From Arenimonas donghaensis DSM 18148 = HO3-R19 (lineage in GTDB: Bacteria; Pseudomonadota; Gammaproteobacteria; Xanthomonadales; Xanthomonadaceae): a DNA stretch of 64,000 bases. The notes beneath the pieces were generated by a model that had not been told where the DNA came from, made no database searches, and worked only from the letters and a program-made list of their open reading frames with translations. The stretch lies in NCBI RefSeq assembly GCF_000743535.1, contig NZ_AVCJ01000007.1, positions 1 to 64,000 on the forward strand, written 5' to 3'. The translations under genes were made by a program, and so were the position numbers. Positions 62,916 through 64,000 of this stretch are shown piece by piece. Position 1 is the first letter of the stretch. Each line of letters starts with the position of its first letter.

Positions 62916-63677
62916 ATGCCCTTCCGTCTCCCCCTGGCCCTCGCGCTCGCGCTCGGCATCCCCGCGGCGCCGGTCCTGGCGCAGGACGGGCCCGACCCCC
63001 AGCCCCGCTGGACCGTCGGCCTGCTGGCGATCGAGCGCGACGCGCCCTACCGACAGCTCGACGAAGACCTGCTGGTGGTGCCGCTGGTGCGCTTCGAGGG
63101 CGAGCGCTTCTACCTGCGGGGCCTGCGCGGCGGCGTGGTCCTGGCGGAATCGGGCGGTTTCGAGTTCGGTGGTTTCCTGCAGGCACGCGGCGACGGCTAT
63201 GACGCCGCCGATTCGCCCTACCTGGCCGGCATGGCCGATCGCAAGTTCTCGCTCGACGCCGGTGTCGCGGCCAGCTGGCGGGTGGCGGGCGTTGGCCAGT
63301 TCGAGACCTCGCTGGCGACCGACATGCTCGACCGCAGCGGTGGCCAGGAGGCGGAGGTTTCATGGACCGGCCTGGTGCGCGCCGCGGGCTGGCAGATCCT
63401 GCCTTCGCTCGCCCTTCGCTGGCAGAGCCAGGACATGGTCGACTACTACTACGGCGTGCGCGCCGGCGAAGCGATCGTTGGCCGGCCGGCGTATGCGCCG
63501 GGCTCGGCGCTGTTTCCGGAAGTGTCGGTGCTGGCAACGCGCCCGCTGGGTGAGCGCTGGCAACTCTTCGCGCGCGCCGGCCACACCTGGCTGCCGTCGG
63601 AAGTAACCGACAGTCCGCTGGTGGACCAGGACGGCCGGACCTCGGTGCTGGTCGGACTCGGCTACACCTTCGACTGA
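62916..63677 (+). CDS. MipA/OmpV-family outer-membrane beta-barrel
   Basis: 253 residues: a signal peptide (LALALALGIPAAPVLAQ) and a beta-barrel with alternating strands, aromatic girdles (RWTVGLLAIERDAPYRQ, YYYGVRAGEAIVGRPAYAP, LFARAGHTWLP) and a C-terminal aromatic residue strand (LVGLGYTF plus Asp). PYRQL and DYYYGV are MipA/OmpV-type segments. The family forms small barrels associated with scaffolding of murein enzymes. It ends 16 bases into the opposite-strand HAD gene. Confidence 0.85.
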   Translation: MPFRLPLALALALGIPAAPVLAQDGPDPQPRWTVGLLAIERDAPYRQLDEDLLVVPLVRFEGERFYLRGLRGGVVLAESGGFEFGGFLQARGDGYDAADSPYLAGMADRKFSLDAGVAASWRVAGVGQFETSLATDMLDRSGGQEAEVSWTGLVRAAGWQILPSLALRWQSQDMVDYYYGVRAGEAIVGRPAYAPGSALFPEVSVLATRPLGERWQLFARAGHTWLPSEVTDSPLVDQDGRTSVLVGLGYTFD

Positions 63678-64000
63678 GCCCGGCGGGCCTCGAGCAAGCC
63701 GATCGCCCCGGGCACTTCGGCGGCGGTCTGCGCCACCTCCATGTGCGTGGCGTGGTCCGGGCCCAGTCCGTGCTCGAGTTCGTGCGCCCAGGTCACGTGG
63801 TAGGGCATGTGTACGCCCCAACCGCCCAGGCGCAGCACCGGCTCGATGTCCGAGCGCAGTGAGTTGCCGACCATGACGAAGTCGCGCGACGGCAGCGAGA
63901 ATTCACCCAGCACGCGACCGTAGGTGTCGGCGTCCTTCTCGGAAACGATCTCGATGCGCTGGAACAGGTCGGCCAGGCCGCAGGCGCGGACCTTCGCCTC
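63662..64000 (-). CDS. C-terminal part of a HAD-family hydrolase (N-terminus outside window)
   Basis: The frame is open to the window edge; only the last 112 residues are present. ADLFQRIEIVSEKDADTYG and DFVMVGNSLRSDIEPVLRLGGWGV (motif IV, with GNSxxSDI) mark a haloacid dehalogenase-like phosphatase. The start, motif I and the substrate cap are missing, so the substrate cannot be judged. Its stop overlaps the MipA gene end by 16 bases. Confidence 0.85.
   Translation of the reverse strand, partial: EAKVRACGLADLFQRIEIVSEKDADTYGRVLGEFSLPSRDFVMVGNSLRSDIEPVLRLGGWGVHMPYHVTWAHELEHGLGPDHATHMEVAQTAAEVPGAIGLLEARRAQSKV

Overview
The window is about 64 kb of high-GC chromosomal DNA with densely packed genes. 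The best taxonomic clue is the eleven-gene type II secretion operon in the order E-F-G-H-I-J-K-L-M-N-D, the layout of the Xanthomonas xps cluster. Other gene sets agree with this, notably a tyrosine/homogentisate catabolic run, a PdhA/PdhB/E2 operon and a PhoP-PhoQ pair. I infer a gammaproteobacterium of the Lysobacterales (Xanthomonadales); family and genus cannot be fixed. I see no phage, transposase, CRISPR array or rRNA. The one repeat element is a REPIN-like inverted repeat at 16659-16735.

Layout: 1-58 is the start of an exported protein on the minus strand. 375-10626 is the complete type II secretion operon (minus). 10703-14693 holds a methyltransferase, a cystathionine beta-synthase, a YdcH-like protein and an OmpA/DUF4398 envelope pair. 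14787-15920 is a PilT/PilU-type pilus ATPase. 15930-20791 is the tyrosine degradation operon (hpd, hmgA, a lipoprotein gene, a fumarylacetoacetase gene, maiA), divergent from a MarR regulator and a threonine-synthase-like enzyme, with a clear promoter/operator between. 22716-26942 carries a peptide transporter, an AbgT-type transporter and tryptophan 2,3-dioxygenase. 27074-31153 encodes a very large secreted nuclease. 31270-35106 is a pyruvate dehydrogenase E1alpha/E1beta/E2 operon with a VOC gene. 35119-39271 contains trpS, lipoproteins (including a 46-residue entericidin-like gene), arginase and a rhodanese.

39349-48364 is a three-gene signalling cluster: a 2028-residue multi-PAS/GAF membrane histidine kinase, a stand-alone Rcp1/CheY-like receiver, and a REC-PAS-LOV-GGDEF-EAL protein. 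The LOV domain keeps its photoactive cysteine, but its usual glutamine is leucine. The kinase gene begins 18 nt after a tRNA-Thr gene. 48491-53320 is a compact operon of a SPOR-like protein, coaX, birA, plsY and a DhaL-DegV (FakA-FakB-like) fusion, which suggests acyl-phosphate supply to PlsY. 53476-57045 holds mtfA and a PepSY-like/phoP/phoQ operon. 57175-64000 holds an arginine-deiminase-related protein, a PEBP-like protein, dusA, a DUF6522-like protein divergent from an SDR with two FNR/DNR-like palindromes between them, an NlpE-like lipoprotein, a TonB protein, a MipA/OmpV porin and the C-terminal part of a HAD phosphatase.

The strongest leads are the LOV/c-di-GMP signalling cluster with its tRNA-linked giant kinase, the FakA-FakB-like fusion beside plsY, and the MarR-controlled tyrosine operon. 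All function calls come from reading translated motifs; no database search was run.
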